From Candidatus Latescibacterota bacterium (lineage in GTDB: Bacteria > Latescibacterota > UBA2968 > GCA-2709665), in the NCBI GenBank assembly GCA_021295655.1, contig JAGWBX010000005.1, positions 15,367 to 75,008 on the forward strand: a stretch of DNA of 59,642 bases, given 5' to 3'. A model generated the notes under the pieces. That model ran no database searches. It was given only the letters and a program-made list of their open reading frames with translations, and was not told where the DNA came from. The number at the start of each line of letters is the position of its first letter. Position 1 is the stretch's first letter. A program made the translations under genes and the position numbers. This document shows, one piece after another, positions 1-6,997 of this stretch.

Positions 1-309
1 GCGGGCGCCCGGCCGGGCGCCCCTACGGCGTTTGTCATCTATAATGACGATGCCATGAACATGGTTAGGCATGACGATCCACGTGTCCATTTTGATCTCG
101 ATCCGAATACGTGCTGAATTCAGCCATTCCTCCTCGGCTATCCGGCCAGATTCGTTCAACTCCACCTCACCATCATTCACTTCGCCAAACAGTAATCTCT
201 GGCCCTTTGTGCAGACGGTGATAAAATATGCGCCTGCTCGGGAATAGTCGTAGTCGCGCAATCGGATCGACCGACGGCGAGGTTTCTCCGGATCGCAGGA
301 GGCGTTCAT
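1..309 (-). CDS. REP-associated tyrosine transposase (RAYT, Y1/IS200-like), N-terminal part, runs off left edge
   Basis: The minus strand reads from an ATG at 309 to the window edge without a stop (103 codons). The product begins with a basic stretch (RRRSIRLRDYDYSRAGAYFI), which is the typical RAYT N-terminus, and continues to the HUH metal-binding motif MPNHVHGIVII near residues 83-93. The catalytic tyrosine and C-terminus lie outside the window. RAYTs are single-strand DNA transposases that act on REP-type palindromes, and copy 1 of the local palindrome (3-28) lies inside this reading frame just after the HUH motif. The start codon overlaps the stop of a decayed hsdM tail (TAATG), so the gene sits directly behind an hsdM 3' end. 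Whether the full gene is intact cannot be judged here. Confidence 0.85.
   Translation of the reverse strand, partial: MNASCDPEKPRRRSIRLRDYDYSRAGAYFITVCTKGQRLLFGEVNDGEVELNESGRIAEEEWLNSARIRIEIKMDTWIVMPNHVHGIVIIDDKRRRGARPGAR
3..28 (+). repeat. Palindromic REP-like element, copy 1
   Basis: A perfect 20-nt palindrome (GGGCGCCCGGCCGGGCGCCC) is followed by the tail CTACGG. It has the same layout and orientation as copies at 683-708 and 3191-3216 but differs in the inner arm (GCC/GGC instead of ACC/GGT), the two changes being compensatory. This copy is translated as part of the RAYT coding sequence. Confidence 0.8.
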
Positions 310-440
310 TATGCCCTCAGAATTTCGTCCAACAACCCCTCCGGCTCTTTCTCAAGGGATATATATAATATCATCCCGAATCTATACCGGCGTGCGCAGG
401 GGTTCAGGGTATAATTTGAGATCTAAGGTCATCGAAATAT
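310..440 (-). pseudogene. Decayed 3' end of a second hsdM copy
   Basis: On the minus strand, 440-385 reads ISMTLDLKLYPEPLRTPV and then a TAG. After a frame change it continues IRDDI and then LEKEPEGLLDEILRA before a TAA. The intact HsdM (1197-3176) ends with EISFTRYFYKPQPMRTLEE, then IRADI, then ARETEGLLDEI, so order and spacing match along about 45 residues. One in-frame stop and one frameshift mark it as a relic. It begins exactly where the upstream RAYT remnant ends and finishes by overlapping the start of the next RAYT. The homology call rests on my alignment by eye. Confidence 0.65.
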
Positions 441-737
441 TTACCAATGCTGGACGTCCCTGACGGCAGGATTCTCCGGGTCTACCGACCATCCGGCCGG
501 GTTGTTCGCGATGTATCGGCGAATCCGATCCAGCGCGGATTCGCTCCGGATGACGTGTTCGTAGTAATTGCGCTGCCAAACCTGCGCACCGGGCGTGCCG
601 CGCAGGGCGTTGATCCGTTTTGTTGCGGCAGATTTGAATCCAAACATCATCGCGCCGAGAGACCTCGGTCGCGGCCCACTGCGGGCGACCGGCCGGTCGC
701 CCCTACGGCATTCGCCGGCAAAAATGACGATACCGTC
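441..737 (-). pseudogene. RAYT transposase remnant lacking the HUH domain
   Basis: The frame open from about 752 down to a stop at 441 carries the C-terminal half of a REP-associated transposase: DGIVIF, then RRGDRPVA (the palindrome translated), PRPRSLGA, FGFKSAATKRINALRGTPG, VWQRNYYEHVIRSE and YIANNPAGW. RAYTs carry the nucleophilic Tyr in the segment that includes NYYEHVIR. The roughly 85 N-terminal residues, including the HUH motif, are missing. At about 737 the sequence switches to a copy of the small-ORF sequence seen again at 1124-1159, so the gene is truncated and probably non-functional alone. An internal ATG at 650 could still give a 69-residue peptide. Confidence 0.75.
683..708 (+). 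repeat. Palindromic REP-like element, copy 2
   Basis: A perfect 20-nt palindrome, GGGCGACCGGCCGGTCGCCC, is followed by CTACGG. It is identical to copy 3 (3191-3216) and lies inside the RAYT remnant, where it is translated as RRGDRPVA. The asymmetric CTACGG tail gives the element a direction, and all three copies share it. Confidence 0.85.
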
Positions 738-772
738 TGATTCGCCGCCAGTTCACCATGCGCCTGAAGTTC
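737..772. repeat. 36-nt imperfect direct repeat, copy A (partner at 1124-1159)
   Basis: The 36 nt here match 1124-1159 at 30 of 36 positions in the same orientation. The partner lies within a small ORF (1049-1165); read in the corresponding minus-strand frame, both give a similar peptide (ELQAHGELAANQ here, ELQANGESVANQ there). This copy is fused to the RAYT remnant, which suggests a second, broken copy of the small ORF. Confidence 0.6.
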
Positions 773-815
773 AAGCTTGCGCCGAGAGCCTTCGTTCCTT
801 TCCCGATCTTCATCA

Positions 816-1052
816 TCAATCGCCCTCGGCGCCGGATCGGCCGCCGTCGCTTGCCCCATCGTCCTGCCAAGGTCGCACAACCCGGGACTTCGGAATGCGA
901 GCAAAGAAGGGATCCTTGCGGACAGCCGCATTGAGCCGCCGACGCCGCTCTTCCGGGGGCATCCCCGCCAGTTTCGCGTTGATCCTGTCCCGGACCTCGC
1001 GCGTCCACTTTACGCAGTCGAAAGCCTTTGCGCTGCTCTCACTAATCTTCAT
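816..1052 (-). CDS. Small hypothetical protein, antitoxin-like in size and context
   Basis: A 78-residue soluble, charged protein starting MKISESSAKAFDCVKWTREV, with a conserved-looking pattern FDCVxWxRxVRDRIxxxxxGMxPEERRRRL. Its ATG overlaps the stop of the preceding 38-codon ORF by ATGA, which implies translational coupling, and both follow hsdM in the same direction. Proteins with an FDxVxxxRxxR...E pattern are often partners of small toxins or nucleases, but I cannot name a family. There is no signal peptide or membrane segment. The last 25 residues are Gly/Asp/Arg-rich and may be the result of a frameshift. Function unknown. Confidence 0.55.
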   Translation of the reverse strand: MKISESSAKAFDCVKWTREVRDRINAKLAGMPPEERRRRLNAAVRKDPFFARIPKSRVVRPWQDDGASDGGRSGAEGD

Positions 1053-1165
1053 TTACAAGCTCCTTCGGGCTGCGCATGTCCACCGGGGGGTATCCCATAC
1101 GCCGGTTCACCGCGTTTTACATCCTGATTCGCCACAGATTCACCATTTGCCTGAAGTTCCAGCAT
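1049..1165 (-). CDS. 38-residue ORF coupled to the downstream small protein
   Basis: ATG at 1165 follows a GGTGG stretch 4-5 nt upstream, and the stop TGA (1049-1051) overlaps the next ATG by ATGA. The peptide contains LELQANGESVANQ and ends in GACK. The same peptide pattern recurs, diverged, at 737-772, mostly with changes that keep the reading meaningful. The position between hsdM (stop at 1197) and the 78-residue gene suggests an operon. No family is recognised; very short genes are easily spurious, so confidence is moderate. Confidence 0.4.
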   Translation of the reverse strand: MLELQANGESVANQDVKRGEPAYGIPPGGHAQPEGACK

Positions 1166-1196
1166 ATCGCCACCCGTCGCGGCGACGCGTGCGTGT

Positions 1197-3176
1197 TCAC
1201 GACCGTGTGCCATCTCCAATAATCTCGTCTAACAACCCCTCGGTCTCCCTCGCAAGCGCGACGATGTCCGCCCGGATCTCCTCCAGTGTACGCATCGGCT
1301 GGGGTTTGTAGAAGTATCGCGTGAAGCTGATCTCGTAGCCGATTTTTACACTGTCCGGTTGGTACCACGCGTCAGTGGCATAGGGCAGGACCTCGCGCCG
1401 GAGGAACGCTTCGATGCCGCCCTCTTCCTGAAGCGGAATCTGTTCAGTATCACGCAGATCGGTGTCCGGTTCGTATTCGACCACGGCTGGCTTGCCGTTT
1501 ACGGTAGCCTCATACCGGCCGCGTAGTGGGTCAGCCTCAGTGCCTTTCTCGTGAATCTTCTTGATGACGGGCGGCGCGGTTTCGGTGCGCTCGGAACTTT
1601 CCTTCATCTTCTTGATCTCGGCGGCCTTGTAGGATCGGCTGGGGTCAATCCCTTCGAGCCGCAACGGCCGTTCGACCGTCACTTTCCAGTATCCGAACGC
1701 GGCGTTGTCGAAGATCTTACTTTGTTCGTTCTCCTCAAAGGCGAGAAACGTGTCGCACATGCGCTGGATGTCTTCCTCACCGAGTTCGCAGTTCTTCTTG
1801 CCCAGATTCTTGCGCAATGGCCGATACCACTCGGTGGCATCGATCAACTGCACCTTGCCCCGGCGATGCTCCGGCTTGCGGTTGGTGAGCACCCACACGT
1901 AGGTGGCGATGCCGGTGTTGTAAAACATATTGAGCGGCAGGGCGACGATCGCCTCCAGCCAGTCGTTCTCGATGATCCAGCGACGGATATTGCTCTCGCC
2001 CTGGCCGGCGTCGCCGGTAAACAGGGAACTGCCATTGTGTACCTCGGCGATGCGGCTGCCGCCCTCCTTCATCTTGGAGAGCTTGTTGGCCAGAAAGAGC
2101 AGCTGGCCGTCGCTGGACCGGGTAACGAGCGAATACTCGGGATCGTCCGCGTGCTCGATCACGAAGCGCGGGTCCCGCATTTCCTTCTTGCCGCCCATGC
2201 GTTCCAGATCGGTCTTCCAGCTCTTCCCGTAGGGCGGATTGGAGAGCATGAAGTCGAACTCGCGGGACGGAAAGGCATCGTTCGCCAGGGTGGAATGTTC
2301 GGGGCCGCCCACGATGTTGTCGGCGGCGTCCCCTTCGCCCTTCAGCAGCAGGTCGGCCTTGCAGATGGCGTAGGTCTCGGCGTTAATTTCCTGTCCGTAC
2401 AGGTGGGTGGAGACCTGCTTGCCGCGCTTGGCGGCGAGTTGCTGAAGTACCTCCTCGGCCACGGTCAACATGCCGCCTGTACCGCATGCGCCGTCGTAGA
2501 TCAGGTAGGTGCTGGATATTATCTCGTCAGCGACGGGGAGGAAAACCAGCTTCGCCATCAGCGTGACAGCGTCGCGCGGCGTCCAGTGTTCGCCCGCCTC
2601 CTCGTTGTTCTCCTCGTTGAAGCGCCGGATCAGTTCCTCAAAGATCGTACCCATGCCATGGTTGTCCAGGCCGGGGTGCCTAACCGATCCGTCCCCGTTG
2701 TGTACCGGGTCCGGGCTCAGGTTGACGTCCGGGGAGGTGAGCTTTTCGATGAGCGTGCCCAAGGCATCGGCCCTGGAAAGCCGTGTGACCTGGTTTCGGA
2801 ACTCGAAATTCTCAAGAATATCCTGGACGTTTGGCGAGAACCCGTCCAGCCAGGCCCTGAAGTCGGCCTCGAGTTGCTGGCGGTTTGCGCGGGCGCGCAG
2901 GTCGCGAAGGGTGAACCTGGAAGTATTGTAGAAGTCCTGTCCCGCCGCCTGCCTCAATGGCTCGTCCTGGTCGACCAGGCCGATTTTGTCCAGGTTAGCC
3001 TGCATGTCCAGGACCGCCCGCTTGCTATCCTCCAGAACCGCGTCGAGCCGGCGCAGTACGGTCATCGGCAAAATCACGTCGCGGTACTTGCCGCGCACGT
3101 AAAGGTCGCGGAGGACGTCGTCTGCGATTCCCCAGATATAGTTCGCGATCCAGTTCAGATTGGCGTTGCTTGTCAT
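1197..3176 (-). CDS. hsdM: Type I restriction-modification DNA methyltransferase subunit HsdM
   Basis: This 659-residue protein is of normal size for HsdM, the S-adenosylmethionine-dependent adenine-N6 methylase subunit. An N-terminal helical HsdM_N domain (IWGIADDVLRD, MTVLRRLDAVL) is followed by the methylase domain with motif I (YDGACGTGGML, about residue 230) and motif IV (SNPPYGKSW, about residue 313), and a C-terminal specificity-subunit-docking region. The key residues are present, so it should be catalytically competent. HsdM needs an HsdS subunit to recognise DNA, and neither hsdS nor hsdR is in view. Downstream lie two small ORFs and RAYT pieces; upstream lie a REP palindrome and an unrelated oxidoreductase. 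The partners may be beyond the left edge. A relic of a second hsdM 3' end lies at 310-440. Confidence 0.93.
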   Translation of the reverse strand: MTSNANLNWIANYIWGIADDVLRDLYVRGKYRDVILPMTVLRRLDAVLEDSKRAVLDMQANLDKIGLVDQDEPLRQAAGQDFYNTSRFTLRDLRARANRQQLEADFRAWLDGFSPNVQDILENFEFRNQVTRLSRADALGTLIEKLTSPDVNLSPDPVHNGDGSVRHPGLDNHGMGTIFEELIRRFNEENNEEAGEHWTPRDAVTLMAKLVFLPVADEIISSTYLIYDGACGTGGMLTVAEEVLQQLAAKRGKQVSTHLYGQEINAETYAICKADLLLKGEGDAADNIVGGPEHSTLANDAFPSREFDFMLSNPPYGKSWKTDLERMGGKKEMRDPRFVIEHADDPEYSLVTRSSDGQLLFLANKLSKMKEGGSRIAEVHNGSSLFTGDAGQGESNIRRWIIENDWLEAIVALPLNMFYNTGIATYVWVLTNRKPEHRRGKVQLIDATEWYRPLRKNLGKKNCELGEEDIQRMCDTFLAFEENEQSKIFDNAAFGYWKVTVERPLRLEGIDPSRSYKAAEIKKMKESSERTETAPPVIKKIHEKGTEADPLRGRYEATVNGKPAVVEYEPDTDLRDTEQIPLQEEGGIEAFLRREVLPYATDAWYQPDSVKIGYEISFTRYFYKPQPMRTLEEIRADIVALARETEGLLDEIIGDGTRS

Positions 3177-3190
3177 CGGAATTCCTTACA

Positions 3191-3216
3191 GGGCGACCGG
3201 CCGGTCGCCCCTACGG
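3191..3216 (+). repeat. Palindromic REP-like element, copy 3
   Basis: Identical to copy 2: a 20-nt perfect palindrome followed by CTACGG. This copy is intergenic, just 5' of hsdM. It is the only copy outside a transposase frame, so it may be a mobilised REP. As a GC-rich hairpin in the hsdM leader it could also affect transcript structure. Confidence 0.85.
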
Positions 3217-3309
3217 GGGATCAAAATACCCGGTTGGCCTCTGCTCTAACGAAACAAAGGCGAATCACCCTTGAGGCGTCGCCTTGGTCGATGTCAATCT
3301 CCTCTTCCC

Positions 3310-4485
3310 TCACCCCCGGTTTCCTCCTCCCCATGCGGACGCGAACTGTTCGCCCTCGATGAATCTGGCGGGACGGAAGGGGTGCAGATCGAACGCGGGC
3401 GTGCGGCCGAGGATAACGTCGCTGAGCGAATCGGCAATGGGCGGGCCCAGCTTGAACCCGTGCCCGCTCCCGCCGAAGAAGGCATAGTAGCCCTCGAGCC
3501 CCGGCTCGGTTCCGACCAGGGGATGCCAGTCGTCCGTAATGGTATAGACGGACGCCCAGCCCTTCAGGTATTCTCCCTGCCTGAACGCCGGCACCCGTTT
3601 GAAGGTCCCGGACTCGATGCGCCGTCGCGTGGGTTCATCCAGGTCCGGATCGTACGCGTCCACGTCCACCGGCTCCACCTCTTTGGGAAAGCTCAGGCCG
3701 GCAAGCAGCCCGTTGTCGCCGTCGGGACGAAAATACACCCTGAGATTGGGATCGGAAACCACGGGAAACCTTCCGAATCCGTCCGGCAATCGCATTACCA
3801 GATCGCTCTCCCGGCTCCATCGCAGCGAATAGTTCAAACCCGCGGACAATCCCATCTGCCGGCCCCAGGGACCTGCCGCGTTGATCACCAGTTCCGTCCG
3901 GATTTCGCCGGCATCCGTCTCCACCCCGGTCACGCGATCGCCGGACAGGCGAATTCGCGTGGCCCCCACGCCCTCGTAACACACCAGGCCCCAGTCTGCG
4001 GCGCGCGTTACCAGGTTCCGGACCGTCCTGACGGGGTCCGCGTACCCCGACGCGGGCTCATAGATGCCCGAGACGATCCCGTCCGCGTTCACGCCGGGGA
4101 CAAGCTCGCCAATCTCATCCATTTCCACCGCCACTGCCCGGGTGTGATTCCGCTGCTCCGCCTCCAGCACCGCCAGGCCCGCGGCGGCGGTATGCTCACC
4201 CAGAAGACAGATATAACCCGTATTGCGAAAGTCGCAGTCTCCCCCCAGCGCGTCCTCTCCATTGGCGAACATCTCCAGTGCCTTCACGGACAGCCGGATG
4301 GTGAGGTCGTTCGAGTAAAACGTGCGGATCACCGCGGCCGAATGCCCCGTACTCACGGCGGCCAGCGACCGTTTTTCCAAAAGCACGACAGCACCCAGTC
4401 CCTTTTTTGCGAGAAAATGGGCCACGCTGGCGCCCATGATTCCCCCGCCGATCACCACCGCGTCTGCAAACTTTACCATCTGCAT
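3310..4485 (-). CDS. FAD-dependent oxidoreductase, DAO family (sarcosine/glycine oxidase-like)
   Basis: A 391-residue flavoprotein with an N-terminal dinucleotide-binding fold (VVIGGGIMGASVAHFLA, residues 9-25, then the acidic LLEK end of strand 2) and a C-terminal FAD-binding segment (FGGSGHGFKLGPPIAD, about residues 341-356) characteristic of D-amino-acid oxidase/sarcosine oxidase-type enzymes. These oxidise secondary or primary amines with O2 or an electron acceptor. There is no signal peptide, so it is cytoplasmic. It is the last gene of a minus-strand run with a DapA-like lyase, a sugar-isomerase-like protein and a lipoprotein, which fits catabolism of a small amino or keto acid. The substrate cannot be inferred. 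Confidence 0.85.
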   Translation of the reverse strand: MQMVKFADAVVIGGGIMGASVAHFLAKKGLGAVVLLEKRSLAAVSTGHSAAVIRTFYSNDLTIRLSVKALEMFANGEDALGGDCDFRNTGYICLLGEHTAAAGLAVLEAEQRNHTRAVAVEMDEIGELVPGVNADGIVSGIYEPASGYADPVRTVRNLVTRAADWGLVCYEGVGATRIRLSGDRVTGVETDAGEIRTELVINAAGPWGRQMGLSAGLNYSLRWSRESDLVMRLPDGFGRFPVVSDPNLRVYFRPDGDNGLLAGLSFPKEVEPVDVDAYDPDLDEPTRRRIESGTFKRVPAFRQGEYLKGWASVYTITDDWHPLVGTEPGLEGYYAFFGGSGHGFKLGPPIADSLSDVILGRTPAFDLHPFRPARFIEGEQFASAWGGGNRG

Positions 4486-4547
4486 GACTCCTGTACGACC
4501 GGTTGCTCCGGATCATCTGTCCGAATGGCGATCCCCGGCAAAAAGGG

Positions 4548-4949
4548 TCAGACCTTCACGAAGACCATCGTAACCTGCGATTCACCGATGCTGGAAGTCA
4601 ATGTCAGCTCGTTCCCGCTGACGGCGGCGTTGGTTCCGACAAGACCCAGTGTCGCTGCTTCCTGGAACAGAATACTCGATCCTTCTATGGCGTACGTACC
4701 GTCGGAGTACCGATCCACCATCTGAAGCGATGGTACACTAAGGCTCATCGAAAAGTCGCCCGTTGTCGAGAGAACAAGCGTGCCGGTTGCTTCGGGAGGG
4801 CGGAGTGTCTGGGTTTGCGATCCGCCCGTCAGCTGAATCTCCCGTAGCGTGTAGGTGCCCGCCAGCGTATCGTAGTTCAGCGGATTGTCTTCGCCGCAAG
4901 ACATCAAAAGCAGTGCCACGACAATCGAAATCGGTTTGACCCGTCTCAT
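4548..4949 (-). CDS. Lipocalin-like small lipoprotein
   Basis: The start at 4949 is chosen because GGAGGTG lies 4 nt upstream and the protein then begins with a lipoprotein signal (MRRVKPISIVVALLLMSCGE, lipobox LLMSC). The mature part (about 115 residues) is beta-rich with YDTLAGTYTLREI and GTLVLSTTGDFSMSL. This G-T/W-Y repeat pattern is seen in lipocalin-like domains of secreted lipoproteins. It lies between the isomerase-like gene and the FAD oxidoreductase on the same strand. The longer frame extending to 5183 is a shadow of the upstream gene. Function unknown. Confidence 0.7.
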   Translation of the reverse strand: MRRVKPISIVVALLLMSCGEDNPLNYDTLAGTYTLREIQLTGGSQTQTLRPPEATGTLVLSTTGDFSMSLSVPSLQMVDRYSDGTYAIEGSSILFQEAATLGLVGTNAAVSGNELTLTSSIGESQVTMVFVKV

Positions 4950-4996
4950 CGTCCACCTCCGGACCCGGTTGTAATGGAGAGAACACAAAGCAGCTT

Positions 4997-5860
4997 CTAA
5001 CGAATGATGTCTTCCAGATACGCCTTGGCTGTAAGCAGCCCCTCCTGATTCAGGGCCGTGCTGCCCATATAACGATCGTCTTCCAGCTCGATTGCAAGCG
5101 GCCCGTCGTAGCCGAATTCTTCCAGCCGCGACACAATCCAGATCCAATCGGCGTCTCCCCATCCGGGGATGCAGTACCGCCACCAGCCTTCCCCGTGTCC
5201 ATACCGCCTGCCGAAGCTCTGTCCGAGGCTGCCGTACAGGTACAGGCCGTCTGACAGCAATTCCGTATCTTTGGCATGCACGTGCCGGACGCGGTCACCG
5301 AATTCCATCAACAGGCGCTGATAATCCACACCGATCCGGATGAAGTGCGACGGATCGTAGCAGATCCCAAGATGCGGCGACGGCACAACCTCGAATACCG
5401 CGCGAAGCGTCTCCGGAGTGCAGCCCAGATTGCCATAGCCCGGTGCGCCACCCGGATAGGGTTCGATGGCGAGATGTACGTCCTGCTGTTCCGCATAATC
5501 CACCACGCCGGGATAAACGGCTTTGAAAATCTCGAAACTCTCGGCCCGGGACTGCATGCCGTCGTCCGGCGCCAGGCAGAGAAACACCACGCCTGAACCG
5601 TGGACGCCCGTATCGTGAATGCGCCGTTTCATGGCTGCGACCGCCCCCTGACGCACCTGATCGTCTTTACTCAACAGGGCGCCACCCACGCCCCAGTCGA
5701 CGGTACCGATCGCCAGTCCCGCCCTGTCGAACATCCCGCGAACCCCCGCGTCGACTTCCGGCACATCCACAGACCCGAAGCCGCATTCGCTCGCCCACGC
5801 CACCACACCCTCGAGACCCAATTCCCTTCCCATGGGCGGTATCCGCATCCCAACGTGCAT
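4997..5860 (-). CDS. Sugar phosphate isomerase/epimerase-like TIM-barrel protein
   Basis: This 287-residue protein fits the xylose-isomerase-like TIM barrel (AP_endonuc_2) family, which includes sugar and keto-acid epimerases and isomerases. Metal-ligand-type acidic and His residues sit at strand ends: LAIEPYPGG (about residue 135), ICYDPSHF (about 169), VHAKDTEL (about 195) and AIELED (about 262). The start at 5860 has GGAGGATGTT directly upstream. There is no signal sequence. It lies 60 nt downstream of the DapA-like gene and is probably co-transcribed with it. Substrate unknown. Confidence 0.85.
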   Translation of the reverse strand: MHVGMRIPPMGRELGLEGVVAWASECGFGSVDVPEVDAGVRGMFDRAGLAIGTVDWGVGGALLSKDDQVRQGAVAAMKRRIHDTGVHGSGVVFLCLAPDDGMQSRAESFEIFKAVYPGVVDYAEQQDVHLAIEPYPGGAPGYGNLGCTPETLRAVFEVVPSPHLGICYDPSHFIRIGVDYQRLLMEFGDRVRHVHAKDTELLSDGLYLYGSLGQSFGRRYGHGEGWWRYCIPGWGDADWIWIVSRLEEFGYDGPLAIELEDDRYMGSTALNQEGLLTAKAYLEDIIR

Positions 5861-5920
5861 AACATCCTCCGTGATATACGTGACTGAATCAACCCGTTAC
5901 GCCCGGCGCGGGACCCTGTT

Positions 5921-6826
5921 CTATATCGACCAGAGATCGCTGATATCGGAAAGAATCGCATCGAGTTCGGCGTGATCGTGCGCGTCCAGCGGTCCGGTCG
6001 CGGCGGTCCTTACGTGGGCCGATCGGATCACCCCGCGGCGGCGGAGCACCTCCTTGTATCCCTGAACGCTGTGCAGCATTTCGAAATTCAACAGCGGCAA
6101 CAGGCGGTTGAACACCTCGCGGGCGCCGGACACGTCACCCGCCTGCCAGGCATTCCATACCGCGGCGTGCACCTCGGGAACGTCGCAGGCCGGCATCGTT
6201 CCGACCGCGCCCCGACTCATTTCGTCCAACATGAACCGACCGGCCGCGCCACCGAACACGCCCTCCACCGAATCTCCGCAGGCAGCGATGTCCGCCGAAA
6301 CAGAATGCGTGACCGGAGGAACTTCCTCCTTGATGTAGTCCACGCGTTCGATTTCGTGCGCAAGCTGGCCCAGCAGTCCAGCGGACATCGGCACCCCGAC
6401 GGGCAATGGATAGTTCTGGATGAAAATGGGGAGTTCCGTCGCCCCGGAAAGCGCCTGGTAATATGCCCTGACGCCGTCGGCCGGGGGCTTGGAAATATAA
6501 GGCGGCATGGCGATTACGGCATCGGCGCCGGCGTCGGCCGCATGTTTCGCCAGCCACACGGCCACCTGGGCGCTCACTCCGGACACGCCGGCGACGAATG
6601 GCAACCGGCCCCGCGCCATCCTGCCCACGACCTCGATCACGCGTAACCGCTCCGGGTCTGACAATGCGCTGAATTCGCTGGCATTTGCGGGCGAGACCAG
6701 ACCGTGCGCGCCCGCCGCGATCGAAAACTCCACCACGTCCCGCAACCCGTCTTCATCCAGCGAACCATCGTCTGAAAATGGCGTTGCCAGGATAACGAAC
6801 ACCCCGCGAAACGGCCGCCACGCCAT
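5921..6826 (-). CDS. Dihydrodipicolinate synthase family lyase (DapA/NAL superfamily)
   Basis: A 301-residue class I aldolase of the DapA/N-acetylneuraminate lyase superfamily, which forms or cleaves C-C bonds of pyruvate-type substrates by a Schiff base. The Schiff-base lysine is in VDYIKEEV (about residue 172), and the usual tyrosine region reads IFIQNYPLP. The start at 6826 is preferred over an upstream ATG because AAGGGAGA precedes it. The genetic setting (isomerase-like, FAD oxidoreductase) points to catabolism rather than lysine biosynthesis. It is the first gene of the minus-strand run and is driven by the promoter at 6875-6902. Confidence 0.88.
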   Translation of the reverse strand: MAWRPFRGVFVILATPFSDDGSLDEDGLRDVVEFSIAAGAHGLVSPANASEFSALSDPERLRVIEVVGRMARGRLPFVAGVSGVSAQVAVWLAKHAADAGADAVIAMPPYISKPPADGVRAYYQALSGATELPIFIQNYPLPVGVPMSAGLLGQLAHEIERVDYIKEEVPPVTHSVSADIAACGDSVEGVFGGAAGRFMLDEMSRGAVGTMPACDVPEVHAAVWNAWQAGDVSGAREVFNRLLPLLNFEMLHSVQGYKEVLRRRGVIRSAHVRTAATGPLDAHDHAELDAILSDISDLWSI

Positions 6827-6874
6827 TCGTCTCCCTTTCGTTCCATATTGACGATCAACCCGATCCCCCATTCA

Positions 6875-6902
6875 ATGGTAACGCCGGGGTGGCAGATGTC
6901 AA
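6875..6902 (-). promoter_or_regulatory. Putative sigma-70 promoter for the DapA-family operon
   Basis: On the minus strand TTGACA (6897-6902) is followed after 16 nt by TACCAT (6875-6880), 49 nt ahead of the start codon at 6826. It is back to back with a plus-strand promoter at 6928-6956 that shares the TACCAT -10 box. Confidence 0.5.
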
Positions 6903-6927
6903 GCGGAAAATCCCCCCGATAAATCGA

Positions 6928-6956
6928 TTGACTTACTCCCGAACCCGGCCTACCAT
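6928..6956 (+). promoter_or_regulatory. Putative sigma-70 promoter for the NadD-like gene
   Basis: TTGACT (6928-6933), a 17-nt spacer and TACCAT (6951-6956) lie 41 nt before the ATG at 6998. The element is divergent from the promoter at 6875-6902. Confidence 0.5.
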
Positions 6957-6997
6957 ATCCAATTCACAGGCTCGAACCCCCATTCGCCAGGTTGCCG

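Noticed and set aside
1551..3362. Long plus-strand open frame opposite hsdM
   Set aside because: It is antisense to a clear HsdM protein, has no recognisable domain, and its openness follows from high GC.
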